Positions 1-6,671 of a stretch of DNA of 46,417 nt are shown here, piece by piece (the first letter of the stretch is position 1; the number at the start of each line of letters is the position of its first letter). Made by a program: the position numbers and the translations under genes. The notes under the pieces were generated by a model, which searched no databases, was not told where the DNA came from, and saw only the letters and a list, made by a program, of their open reading frames with translations. This DNA comes from Prevotella sp. (lineage in GTDB: Bacteria > Bacteroidota > Bacteroidia > Bacteroidales > Bacteroidaceae): positions 1 to 46,417 of the forward strand of contig JAEEPF010000007.1 in assembly GCA_016284635.1 (NCBI GenBank). The letters run 5' to 3'.

Positions 1-55
1 AAAACGACAAACAAATTATTAACGATTTTATAAACGACAAATGTGTATTTTATTG

Positions 56-156
56 ACGACAACTATGACAACTTAGACAACTTTTTGTGGCAGCACTGCT
101 GCCAATGGCGACAATTTTGTCGCCCATAATGTTGTCTTTGTTGTCCAAGTTGTCGT
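56..156. repeat. Inverted array of 9-bp-spaced GACAAC units with two inner hairpins
   Basis: Three direct GACAAC units start at 58, 67 and 76. Three inverted GTTGTC units start at 131, 140 and 149. Spacing is exactly 9 bp on both sides. The two 26-bp arms (56-81 and 131-156) match at 22 of 26 positions as an inverted repeat. Between them are two compact palindromes: a 7-bp-arm hairpin at 89-103 (GGCAGCA/TGCTGCC) and an 8-bp-arm hairpin at 107-124 (GGCGACAA/TTGTCGCC). Further CGACAA or TTGTCG words lie outside, near 5, 35 and 173. The layout resembles a protein-binding iteron array or a strong cruciform upstream of the HU-like gene. Function is unknown. Confidence 0.8.
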
Positions 157-233
157 TAAAATCAAGAAACGCTTGTCGTAATTATAAATAACTTTATGTA
201 ACTTTATACAACTTGATTCGGGTGAGGAAAAGG

Positions 234-265
234 CTTGCAGGGGTCTGGAAAAATGAGTACCTTTG
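234..265 (+). promoter_or_regulatory. Promoter of the HU-like gene
   Basis: A Bacteroidota-type -7 box TACCTTTG lies at 258-265, with CTTG exactly 20 nt upstream at 234-237. The start codon follows 31 nt after the box, behind an AAAGGA ribosome-binding site. Confidence 0.75.
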
Positions 266-296
266 CAGTGCAGAAGAAAAGAAAGGATTTTAAATT

Positions 297-1175
297 ATGG
301 CAAGATCAAACATTCCAATGGTGATCAATCTCCGTCAGAACGCAAACGACATCTCGTCCGCGTATGGCAAGTATTTCGCAGAAGTAGACTCGAAGGAGCC
401 CCTGAACCTGAAGGGCTTTGCCAAGCACATGACCGGTCACGGCAAGATCGCCGACTACCAGATGTGCGTGCTGGTGCTCGGACAGGTGGTAGAGTGCATG
501 AGCGAGCTGCTCGCACAGGGCCAGCCTGTGAAGCTCGACGGCCTGGGCACGTTCTCACCGAGCGTCGATGGTCAGAAGCTGGGCAAGGACACCCTGGAGA
601 AGGCAGTGGAAGCTGGTCCTGATGCAATGATCAACGGCATCAAGATTAATTTCTCGCCGGAGAACACGAAGGGTGAGAAGCTCACCAGCCGCGCCTTCAA
701 GGAGGAGTGCGTGTTCGAGTTCGGGTATCTCGTGGAGAGTGAGGTGCGCACGGTCGGTGGCAAGGAGCGCCGCGTGCAGAAGAAGACCCCGATCAGCTAC
801 CTGCTGGCACCTGCAGCTGACGGCAACGGCGGTGGAAACACTGGCGGCGGTTCGCAGAACGGAGGCAGCCAGAACGGCGGTTCTCAGAGCGGTGGCAACT
901 CGCAGTCTGCAGCACTGGCTTCGCCCACTATCAGCGGTACGACTCCGTTTGCTGAGACGACCTCGGTGAGCATCAGCGGCCCTGACGGCGCTGAGATCCA
1001 CTACACCACCGACGGCAGTGCGCCTACGGCTGAGAGTACGCTCTACAGTGAGGCATTCACCCTGAGCGACACGGCTACCGTGAAGGCCATCGCCATCAAG
1101 GACGGTGAGTCGAGTGAGGTTGCGAGCAAGCTGTTCACCAAGGGTGAGGGCGATGACGAGATGGATCAGAACTAA
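297..1175 (+). CDS. HU-like DNA-binding protein with C-terminal chitobiase/Fn3-type domain
   Basis: The first ~125 residues match the Bacteroidetes-restricted HU-related family (histone-like, TIGR01201 type): an opening MARSNIPMVIN, then a helical region and a beta region with the LDGLGTFSPS motif. Next comes a basic stretch (GGKERRVQKKTP), a Gly/Ser/Asn linker (about residues 178-203) with a repeated GGSQN unit, and a C-terminal domain (about 205-285). That domain reads IHYTTDGSAPT...LYSEAFTLSDTATVKAIAI, which is characteristic of the chitobiase/beta-hexosaminidase C-terminal fold (CHB_HEX_C_1). Family members are usually 120-200 residues, so this is an extended fusion. No signal peptide is seen, so a cytoplasmic nucleoid role is inferred. 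The start follows a good promoter and RBS. It is followed by element A and a smalltalk-type ORF, a neighbour pair I recall from Bacteroides/Prevotella. Confidence 0.85.
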   Translation: MARSNIPMVINLRQNANDISSAYGKYFAEVDSKEPLNLKGFAKHMTGHGKIADYQMCVLVLGQVVECMSELLAQGQPVKLDGLGTFSPSVDGQKLGKDTLEKAVEAGPDAMINGIKINFSPENTKGEKLTSRAFKEECVFEFGYLVESEVRTVGGKERRVQKKTPISYLLAPAADGNGGGNTGGGSQNGGSQNGGSQSGGNSQSAALASPTISGTTPFAETTSVSISGPDGAEIHYTTDGSAPTAESTLYSEAFTLSDTATVKAIAIKDGESSEVASKLFTKGEGDDEMDQN

Positions 1176-1185
1176 GGTAATCTCT

Positions 1186-1318
1186 TCCCCTCCTGAGTTC
1201 TTGCGTCCCTACGGTAGCAAGCGGCATAGCCGAGCGAGGAGGGGTTAGGGGTGGTCTGAACCGCCTCAGAAATGCGATGGTTCAGACCCCCTCTGGCTCC
1301 CCCTAACTTAGGGGGAGA
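1186..1318. repeat. Element A copy 1 (three-hairpin repeat) carrying an insert of element B
   Basis: Element A is a repeat of three palindromes: CCCCTCCT/AGGAGGGG, GGTCTGAACC/GGTTCAGACC and CTCCCCCT/AGGGGGAG. In this copy the first hairpin loop is interrupted at 1200-1236 by the 37-nt element B (CTTGC...GCAAG hairpin followed by CGGC-ata-GCCG). Removing B restores exactly the sequence seen uninterrupted in copy 3 near 8423. The element lies between the HU-like gene and the smalltalk ORF. Confidence 0.85.
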
Positions 1319-1375
1319 AACAGATACCAGACAAGCGCAGAATAGCGACAGAAAAAGAAGAAAGGAGATTAGCAA

Positions 1376-1483
1376 ATGAAGAAGCGTTTCATTGAGATTG
1401 CGGTGAAGGTAGTAGTAGCCGCGCTCACGGCATTTCTGACGGCCATCACAACGACGAGTTGCATGGGGTATGGGCCCTTCTGA
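1376..1483 (+). CDS. Smalltalk-type small membrane/lipoprotein-like peptide (35 aa)
   Basis: This ORF is too short for the supplied track. ATG is preceded at a proper distance by AAAGGAG. The product starts MKKRFIEIAVKVVVAALTAF and ends TTTSCMGYGPF. It has a basic N-terminus, one hydrophobic helix and a cysteine near the end (TTSCMG). This matches the pattern of the very short Bacteroides/Prevotella family that NCBI calls smalltalk protein, typically 30-35 residues with TSCMG near the C-terminus. I recall such genes beside HU-family genes, often followed by an N-acetylmuramoyl-L-alanine amidase. No amidase follows here. Function is unknown. The identification rests on pattern recognition. Confidence 0.75.
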   Translation: MKKRFIEIAVKVVVAALTAFLTAITTTSCMGYGPF

Positions 1484-1591
1484 GCCACAGATTACACAGA
1501 TTATCACAGAAGAAGTGATTGTCACAGAGAAAGGGGTTGGGGCAGAAAAGCTCCAGCCCTTACCTTTTTAATAATAAAATAGGTGAAAATG

Positions 1592-1623
1592 CTTGCAAAT
1601 GTCACAAATATGTTGTAACTTTG
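1592..1623 (+). promoter_or_regulatory. Promoter of the secreted beta-repeat protein gene
   Basis: The -7 box TAACTTTG is at 1616-1623 and CTTG lies 20 nt upstream at 1592-1595. About 55 nt of leader precede the start codon. Confidence 0.75.
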
Positions 1624-1678
1624 CAATCGCAAACGAATAGCAGTCATTAAGAATCGTAATAAACCAAAACCAAAAATT

Positions 1679-2722
1679 ATGAAGGGAAAAATGAGAATCT
1701 TGGTCGTTTCGGCAGCGATGATGCTGGGAGCGACATCGGCGCAGGCACAGTTCGGCAATCTCGTTAACAAGGTCAAGAAGGCCAAGGAGACGGTTGTGGA
1801 CGTGAAAAAGCAGGTCGATGGCGACATCGAGTTTACCAAAGGTGGCAACGTGGTGGGCTTCTTCCGCACGAGGACGGGTGAGTTTATCTTCGACAAGACC
1901 CATCCCGACGGCGAGCGCAAAGGCAAGAAGGTGATCTTCAAGGTGGAGAAGAACGGCGACGTGATGTACGACGACGGCCGGAAGGTTGGCGAGGTGCTGA
2001 GTGACGGTACGGTGAATTTCCACGGCGAACAGGGCTACCTGAAGGTTAAGGGCGACGGCTCGGTGATGATGGACGGCGAGAAGGTGGCCATGATCAACGA
2101 CAACGGCCAGGTGTATATCTACGACGTGCTCATCGGCACTGCCAAGGGCCTCGACAAGCAGTATGCCGCCTTGCTCTATCTGGGCATCTATCACAACAAG
2201 GAGTCGCTGGCCAAGACGAAGGTGGAGCTGGCCGAGGTGAAGCAGAAGCAGGAGGCTGAGGCAAAGCGCCAGCAGGAACAGGCTGCCCAGCGCAGGGCTC
2301 AGGCTGCGAAGAATCCCACCAAGAGCTCCGGCAATCAGAACAACACGCAGCAGAAGGTGCGCGAGTATTCGATCGAGAAGGGCAGCGCCCGTGGGTTCGT
2401 CGATGCGAACGGCGTGGTCTATAACTGGGCTCATACGAAGGTGGGTCAGTTGCCCAAGGGTAATGGTGACATCACCGACGGCACGGGCCACAGGATCGGC
2501 AGCGTATGGTCTGGCGACATCAAGGACTCATCCGGCAACCTGCTCTGCAGCGTCTCTTCGGGAGGTTCCATCGCCGTGAAGGGCTCGAACGCTACGGTGG
2601 CCGAGGTGAAGGCCAACGGACGTATCGACATGTCGAAAGACTCCAAAACACTCGGCTATTGCAATTGTAATAACCACGTCTGGACGGCTGCAATCATCTT
2701 CTGCAACCTGTTCAAATTCTAA
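1679..2722 (+). CDS. Secreted beta-repeat protein of unknown function
   Basis: A signal peptide with an AQA-type cleavage site spans residues 1-23 (MKGKMRILVV...SAQAQF). The mature protein has repeated short beta-hairpin units of the type VGEVLSDGTVNF, VKGDGSVMMDG and RIGSVWSGDIKDS. A charged, Gln/Ala-rich probable coiled coil (about 180-210) and an Asn/Thr-rich linker (about 212-225) separate two beta-rich halves. The repeats resemble what Pfam calls 5-fold beta-flower proteins of Bacteroidetes; I am not certain of that name. ATG1 and ATG5 are both possible starts, and the signal peptide works with either. It is a single gene with its own promoter, converging on the reverse-strand FHA gene 19 nt downstream. 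Function is unknown; a periplasmic or outer-membrane location is inferred. Confidence 0.7.
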   Translation: MKGKMRILVVSAAMMLGATSAQAQFGNLVNKVKKAKETVVDVKKQVDGDIEFTKGGNVVGFFRTRTGEFIFDKTHPDGERKGKKVIFKVEKNGDVMYDDGRKVGEVLSDGTVNFHGEQGYLKVKGDGSVMMDGEKVAMINDNGQVYIYDVLIGTAKGLDKQYAALLYLGIYHNKESLAKTKVELAEVKQKQEAEAKRQQEQAAQRRAQAAKNPTKSSGNQNNTQQKVREYSIEKGSARGFVDANGVVYNWAHTKVGQLPKGNGDITDGTGHRIGSVWSGDIKDSSGNLLCSVSSGGSIAVKGSNATVAEVKANGRIDMSKDSKTLGYCNCNNHVWTAAIIFCNLFKF

Positions 2723-2741
2723 ATCCAAGAGAAAAGCTTGA

Positions 2742-3272
2742 TTACTCTTCGCTGTCGGATGCCCTCAGGATGATGCTGGTGGCACCGATGGTGAAGAGTG
2801 TGCCGTCGGCGATGATGCGGCGCTCACGGGGAGCGAGCTCGACGTTGTCGACGAAGGTGCCGGTGTTGCTGTTGTTGTCTTTCAGGGTGTAGCGCAGGGC
2901 ACCGCGCTTATCGCGGCTGACGGTGATGGTGCAGTGGTTGAGGTCGACGCTGGGATCGACAGTCTCGAAGGGCGTGTTGATGGGGTTGCCCTTCTGATGG
3001 CGGCCGATGATGTTGTCGCCCATACGGAGGGGGATGACCTGCTTGTAGTGGAACATGTTCTCGATGACGACGATGGAGCCGCAGCCTTGTTCGTCGGCCT
3101 GCTCGTCGGGGTTCTCGTCCTTCTGGCGGTCGCGCAGCTTGCTCACGCCGATGCGGATGGCGAACTGCTTGCCGCAGTCGGGACACTGGAACACGAGCGA
3201 CTGGCCGTCGGTGTAACGGGTCTCATCGAAGGTGATGAAGTTTTCACATTTGGGACAGCGGACGCGCTTCAT
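2742..3272 (-). CDS. Zinc-ribbon plus FHA domain protein
   Basis: The N-terminal ~45 residues form a zinc ribbon with two CxxC knuckles (CPKC and CPDC). The C-terminal ~100 residues form a forkhead-associated domain with the usual order: IIGR, an SxxLNHC-type stretch, and NSNTGTFVDN near the end. FHA domains bind phosphothreonine peptides, so this is probably a cytoplasmic signalling or assembly adaptor. The ORF track extends 44 residues upstream, but that extension is encoded by AAAGTTC-type heptad repeats. The ATG at 3272 before KRVRCPKC is the natural start, giving 176 aa. It lies downstream of the SPOR gene on the same strand, possibly cotranscribed across the repeat. Confidence 0.85.
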   Translation of the reverse strand: MKRVRCPKCENFITFDETRYTDGQSLVFQCPDCGKQFAIRIGVSKLRDRQKDENPDEQADEQGCGSIVVIENMFHYKQVIPLRMGDNIIGRHQKGNPINTPFETVDPSVDLNHCTITVSRDKRGALRYTLKDNNSNTGTFVDNVELAPRERRIIADGTLFTIGATSIILRASDSEE

Positions 3273-3374
3273 GGACTTTTGGACTTTTGGACTTTGAACT
3301 TTGGACTTTTGGACTTTGAACTTTGAACTTTGAACTTTGAGCTTTGAACTTTGAGCTTTGAACTTTATGATTAC
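3273..3374 (-). repeat. AAAGTTC-type heptad tandem repeat upstream of the FHA gene
   Basis: On the minus strand this is a degenerate run of AAAGTTC, AAAGCTC and AAAGTCC units. It is headed by GTAATCATAAAGTT and ends directly at the ATG of the FHA gene. The same head and heptads occur before rsmE, the phenylacetate-CoA ligase gene, murB and the MBL gene. Confidence 0.9.
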
Positions 3375-3385
3375 ATTGGAGGCGG

Positions 3386-4561
3386 TTAGAGGGACATGAC
3401 CCAAGCCTCAGAGGTTTCACTTTGGCGGTGGAAACGGCGGAGGTCGTTGTAGGCGTCGTTCTCAGAGGCGTAGTGGCCGTAGATGACGCGACGGATGTTG
3501 TTGCGCTCGAAGATCTCTGCCTGGTCGTAGCCCTGCTTCTGGAGGCGCTCGATGAATGAGTTGGCGTTGCGTATGGAGACGTAGCTGGCCAGGACGATGC
3601 AATATTGTTTTTGTGGAGTGGCGTTTTCTTGAGGAGTGTGGAGTGAGGAGTGTGGAGTGAGATTTCCTTTTTCGCTTGATAGTGCAGTAGAATCTGCCAC
3701 AGATTTAGTGGTGGCGTCTGCGACAGATTTTGCGATAGAATCTGCCTTCTGAGTATTCTCACTCCTCACTCCACACTCCTCACTCCTCGAAATAGTCTTC
3801 ACATTCTTCGAAATAGTGATCTTACTCGTGTTCGTATCTTCAGACATCATACCGAAGAGCAGGCCGTTGTTGAGGTTGCTGATGGTGCGCTGCATCATGT
3901 CGGTCTTGCTGTTGGGCAGGGCGAGGATGAATACGGCGAGGAGGATGGCGGCGACAGCGACGGCATTGCGGATCCACGAGTATTTGATGCGGACGACGTC
4001 GGCTTCCTCTTCTTCCTCGTACTCAGCGTCAGTATCGGCAGACTCTGCGTCGATGTCGACCATCTTGGCAGTGGGTTCCTCAGACGGCTCCTCGGGTGTG
4101 GTGACGGCGACGGGCTGTGGCTGTTGCTGCGGCTGGATGGCGCCGATGCGGCTCATCTCCACAGACGAGAGTCCGTAGAGGGCAGGGGTGAGGATGCCGG
4201 CCTCGCAGGGGGTGAAGACGTAGTTGCCGTCTTCGTTGAGCGCCAGTGTGCCGATGTCGTTGAGTTCGTAGGATCCTTCGTTCTGGAGGTGCTGCTTGAG
4301 TTCCTCCACTTCGTCCTCGATGCGCTGCAGGGCCTCAGGGTAGCTGATGTCGTAGGCCTCGATGTAGGACTGCACGAGCAGCGAGTCGTTGATATTGAGC
4401 TGGGGATTGAACCCGAGCGTGCGCAGAGGGGGCAGGAACAGGTGTTCCTGCTCTTCGTACCGAGCGCTGATATTGTGCGCCATAAAACCTCCCAAACCTG
4501 GGACAATGACGCAGTCGTTGCTCAGTAAAAGTATCTCAATATGTCGTTCCAGTTCAATCAC
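3386..4561 (-). CDS. HU-CCDC81-type and SPOR domain membrane protein
   Basis: The N-terminus (IELERHIEILLL, VIVPGLGGFMAHNIS) is typical of the bacterial HU-CCDC81 module of Bacteroidetes (about residues 1-150). It is followed by an acidic region, one transmembrane helix (about 190-212, AVAVAAILLAVFILAL), a low-complexity periplasmic linker and a C-terminal SPOR domain (last ~75 residues, YCIVLASYVSIRNA...). SPOR domains bind denuded septal peptidoglycan, so a division or envelope role is likely. The track's TTG start at 4597 lies inside the -33 promoter box and is untenable. The conserved family sequence begins right after GTG at 4561, five nt after the -7 box, implying a nearly leaderless mRNA. 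The linker holds two GGAGTGT/GGAGTGA microsatellite tracts in frame. Confidence 0.85.
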   Translation of the reverse strand: MIELERHIEILLLSNDCVIVPGLGGFMAHNISARYEEQEHLFLPPLRTLGFNPQLNINDSLLVQSYIEAYDISYPEALQRIEDEVEELKQHLQNEGSYELNDIGTLALNEDGNYVFTPCEAGILTPALYGLSSVEMSRIGAIQPQQQPQPVAVTTPEEPSEEPTAKMVDIDAESADTDAEYEEEEEADVVRIKYSWIRNAVAVAAILLAVFILALPNSKTDMMQRTISNLNNGLLFGMMSEDTNTSKITISKNVKTISRSEECGVRSENTQKADSIAKSVADATTKSVADSTALSSEKGNLTPHSSLHTPQENATPQKQYCIVLASYVSIRNANSFIERLQKQGYDQAEIFERNNIRRVIYGHYASENDAYNDLRRFHRQSETSEAWVMSL

Positions 4562-4566
4562 GTGTG

Positions 4567-4598
4567 CAAAATTACAGCCTTTTTTTGAAATAAACAAA
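4567..4598 (-). promoter_or_regulatory. Promoter of the SPOR-domain gene
   Basis: On the minus strand TTTG (4598-4595), 20 nt and TAATTTTG (4574-4567) match the consensus perfectly. The box ends 5 nt before the inferred GTG start. Confidence 0.8.
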
Positions 4599-4639
4599 TA
4601 AAAGAAACTTAAAATGAGTATTAAATGAAAATTTTAGTG

Positions 4640-4647
4640 TACCTTTG
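4640..4647 (+). promoter_or_regulatory. -7 box of rfbC promoter
   Basis: TACCTTTG lies 17 nt before the rfbC ATG. No good TTTG is seen at the usual upstream distance. It is divergent from the SPOR-gene promoter. Confidence 0.6.
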
Positions 4648-4664
4648 CACAAAATTTAATAAAC

Positions 4665-5213
4665 ATGGAGTATAAAGAAACCAAAATCAAGGGTGTTTTC
4701 ATTATCGAGCCGAAGGTGTTTCAGGATGCCCGCGGTTATTTCATGGAGGCCTGGAAGCAGGCAGAATTCGATGAGCATGTCGGACGGACGGTGTTCATCC
4801 AGGACAATGAGTCGAAGTCGTCGTTTGGTGTGCTGCGCGGTCTGCACTATCAGAAGGGCGACGCCTCGCAGGCAAAGCTCGTACGTGTGATCAAGGGTAA
4901 GGTGCTCGATGTGGCGGTGGACATCCGTAAGTCGAGTCCGACATTCGGCCAGCACGTGATGGTGGAGCTGAGCGAGGAGAACAAGCGCCAGTTCTTTATC
5001 CCCCGCGGGTTCGCACATGGGTTCCTCGTGCTGAGCGACGAGGCGATCTTCACCTATAAGGTGGACAATCCCTATGCACCCCAGTGTGATGCAGGCATCC
5101 GCTGGAACGACCCCGATCTGGGCATCGAGTGGCCCATCGACCCGGCGAAGGTGCTGACGAGTGAGAAGGACTTAAAGCAGCCCTTGCTGAAAGACGCAGA
5201 AGTGTTTGAGTAA
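4665..5213 (+). CDS. rfbC: dTDP-4-dehydrorhamnose 3,5-epimerase
   Basis: RfbC/RmlC epimerises dTDP-4-keto-6-deoxyglucose at C3 and C5 in dTDP-L-rhamnose synthesis. The 182-residue length is usual. Family motifs are visible: VLRGLHYQ with the catalytic His at about residue 61, VAVDIRKSSPTFG, IPRGFAHGF, and the C-terminal YAPQCDAGIRWNDPDLGI. The ATG follows a TACCTTTG promoter box. The rfbA, rfbB and rfbD partners are not in the window, so this is an isolated member of the pathway beside ugd. It is separated from ugd by a 72-bp inverted-repeat element. Cytoplasmic enzyme. Confidence 0.95.
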   Translation: MEYKETKIKGVFIIEPKVFQDARGYFMEAWKQAEFDEHVGRTVFIQDNESKSSFGVLRGLHYQKGDASQAKLVRVIKGKVLDVAVDIRKSSPTFGQHVMVELSEENKRQFFIPRGFAHGFLVLSDEAIFTYKVDNPYAPQCDAGIRWNDPDLGIEWPIDPAKVLTSEKDLKQPLLKDAEVFE

Positions 5214-5223
5214 TAATTATTTA

Positions 5224-5295
5224 GCAACGGACTACAGGACTAACAGGACTGTCCGTTGCAAAAAGAAAAAGTCCTAAAGTCCTGTAGTCCGTTGC
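5224..5295. repeat. Perfect 18-bp inverted repeat with an alternative internal pairing
   Basis: GCAACGGACTACAGGACT (5224-5241) is repeated exactly inverted at 5278-5295. Its first nine bases can also pair with GTCCGTTGC at 5251-5259, so two mutually exclusive hairpins are possible. A-rich tracts (GCAAAAAGAAAAA) follow each right half. A related right half occurs after infC near 38313-38350. It fills most of the rfbC-ugd gap. Confidence 0.85.
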
Positions 5296-5311
5296 AAAAA
5301 AGAATAGAAAA

Positions 5312-6631
5312 ATGAATATAGCAATTGTAGGAACTGGTTATGTAGGACTGGTGTCGGGAACGTGTTTCGCTGATACGGGTGCGAATGTGACGTGCGTCGA
5401 TGTGGATGCAGCGAAGATTGAACGCCTGCAGAACGGCGAGATACCCATCTATGAACCGGGTCTCGACGAACTAGTGAAGAAGAACGTAGCCGCTGGCCGA
5501 CTGAAGTTCACGACTGATCTCGCCTCTGTGCTCGACGATGTGCAGATTGTGTTCTCGGCTGTGGGTACGCCTCCCGATGAGGATGGATCGGCCGATTTGA
5601 AGTATGTGCTACAGGTGGCCCGTACCATCGGACAGAACCTGAACCACTATGTGGTGGTGGTCACGAAGTCGACGGTGCCTGTGGGTACGGCAAAGAAGGT
5701 GCGCAAGGCCATCGAGGAGGAACTGGAGAAGCGCGGTGTAGACATTGAGTTCGACGTCGCCTCGAATCCGGAGTTCCTGAAGGAGGGTAACGCTATCAAG
5801 GACTTTATGTCGCCCGACCGTGTGGTGGTCGGTGTGGAGAGCGAGCACGCCAAGAAGGTGCTCACGAAGCTCTATAAGCCGTTCCTGATCAACAATTTCC
5901 GCGTGATCTTCATGGATATCCCCTCAGCTGAGATGACGAAATATGCCGCCAACTCGATGCTTGCCACGCGTATTTCGTTTATGAACGACATCGCCAATCT
6001 ATGCGAGCGCGTGGGCGCAGACGTTAATATGGTACGCGCGGGAATCGGTTCCGACACCCGTATCGGCCGTAAGTTCCTCTATGCCGGCTGTGGTTATGGC
6101 GGCTCGTGCTTCCCCAAGGACGTGAAGGCACTCATCAAGACAGCCGACCAGAACGGCTACTCGATGGAGGTGCTGAAGGCTGTGGAGCGCGTGAACGAGC
6201 GTCAGAAGAGTGTGCTCTATGAGAAGCTCGTGAAGGCGTTCGGTTCGGAAGAGGCACTGAAGGGCAAGACTATCGCCATGTGGGGTCTGTCGTTCAAGCC
6301 TGAGACCGACGATATGCGTGAGTCGACGGCCCTCGTGATGATCGACAAACTGTTGAAGGCAGGCTGTACCGTTCGTGTATATGACCCCATCGCCATGAAC
6401 GAGTGTAAGCGCAGGATCGGCGATACGGTGACCTACTGTCGTGATATGTACGACGCGGTGCTTGATGCCGACGCGCTGCTGCTGCTCACGGAGTGGAAGG
6501 AGTTCCGTCTGCCCGGCTGGGGTGTCATCAAGAAGGCGATGAAACGGCCGCTGGTGATCGACGGACGTAATATCTTCGACATCGAGGAACTGCTGGAGAA
6601 TGACTTCGAGTACCACTGCATTGGTAAGTAG
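5312..6631 (+). CDS. ugd: UDP-glucose 6-dehydrogenase
   Basis: This enzyme oxidises UDP-glucose to UDP-glucuronate with NAD+, supplying acidic sugars for surface polysaccharide. The N-terminal Rossmann fold is clear (IAIVGTGYVGLVSG). The catalytic cysteine sits in GYGGSCFPKD (about residue 266). The C-terminal UDP-binding domain includes WGLSFKPETDDMRES and a late VIDGRN. The 439-residue length is normal. The start is ATG after an A-rich leader. It could be cotranscribed with rfbC across the inverted repeat. No capsule glycosyltransferases lie nearby, so it is probably a shared precursor enzyme rather than part of a local locus. Confidence 0.95.
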   Translation: MNIAIVGTGYVGLVSGTCFADTGANVTCVDVDAAKIERLQNGEIPIYEPGLDELVKKNVAAGRLKFTTDLASVLDDVQIVFSAVGTPPDEDGSADLKYVLQVARTIGQNLNHYVVVVTKSTVPVGTAKKVRKAIEEELEKRGVDIEFDVASNPEFLKEGNAIKDFMSPDRVVVGVESEHAKKVLTKLYKPFLINNFRVIFMDIPSAEMTKYAANSMLATRISFMNDIANLCERVGADVNMVRAGIGSDTRIGRKFLYAGCGYGGSCFPKDVKALIKTADQNGYSMEVLKAVERVNERQKSVLYEKLVKAFGSEEALKGKTIAMWGLSFKPETDDMRESTALVMIDKLLKAGCTVRVYDPIAMNECKRRIGDTVTYCRDMYDAVLDADALLLLTEWKEFRLPGWGVIKKAMKRPLVIDGRNIFDIEELLENDFEYHCIGK

Positions 6632-6671
6632 ATCGGTGTTACGATATGACAGATGACAGTTTAGTTTATTG

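Noticed and set aside
56-156. Chromosomal oriC
   Set aside because: No DnaA boxes (TTATNCACA type) and no dnaA gene are visible; the iterons are a different word.
1200-1236. Element B as an intrinsic terminator
   Set aside because: There is no T-run after either hairpin in any of the five copies, and one copy lies just before murB.
3273-3374. Tandem heptads as a CRISPR array
   Set aside because: Units are 7 bp with no spacers; no cas genes are in the window.
2742-3404. 220-aa version of the FHA protein
   Set aside because: The N-terminal KFKAQSSKLKVQ-type extension is just the translation of heptad repeats and overlaps the SPOR gene end.
3244-3762. 172-aa reverse ORF spanning the heptads and the SPOR 3' end
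   Set aside because: It is a frame-shifted shadow of the SPOR gene joined to repeat-encoded sequence.
4665-6631. rfbC-ugd as the edge of a capsule locus
   Set aside because: No glycosyltransferases, flippase, polymerase or UpxY/UpxZ-type regulators are in the window.
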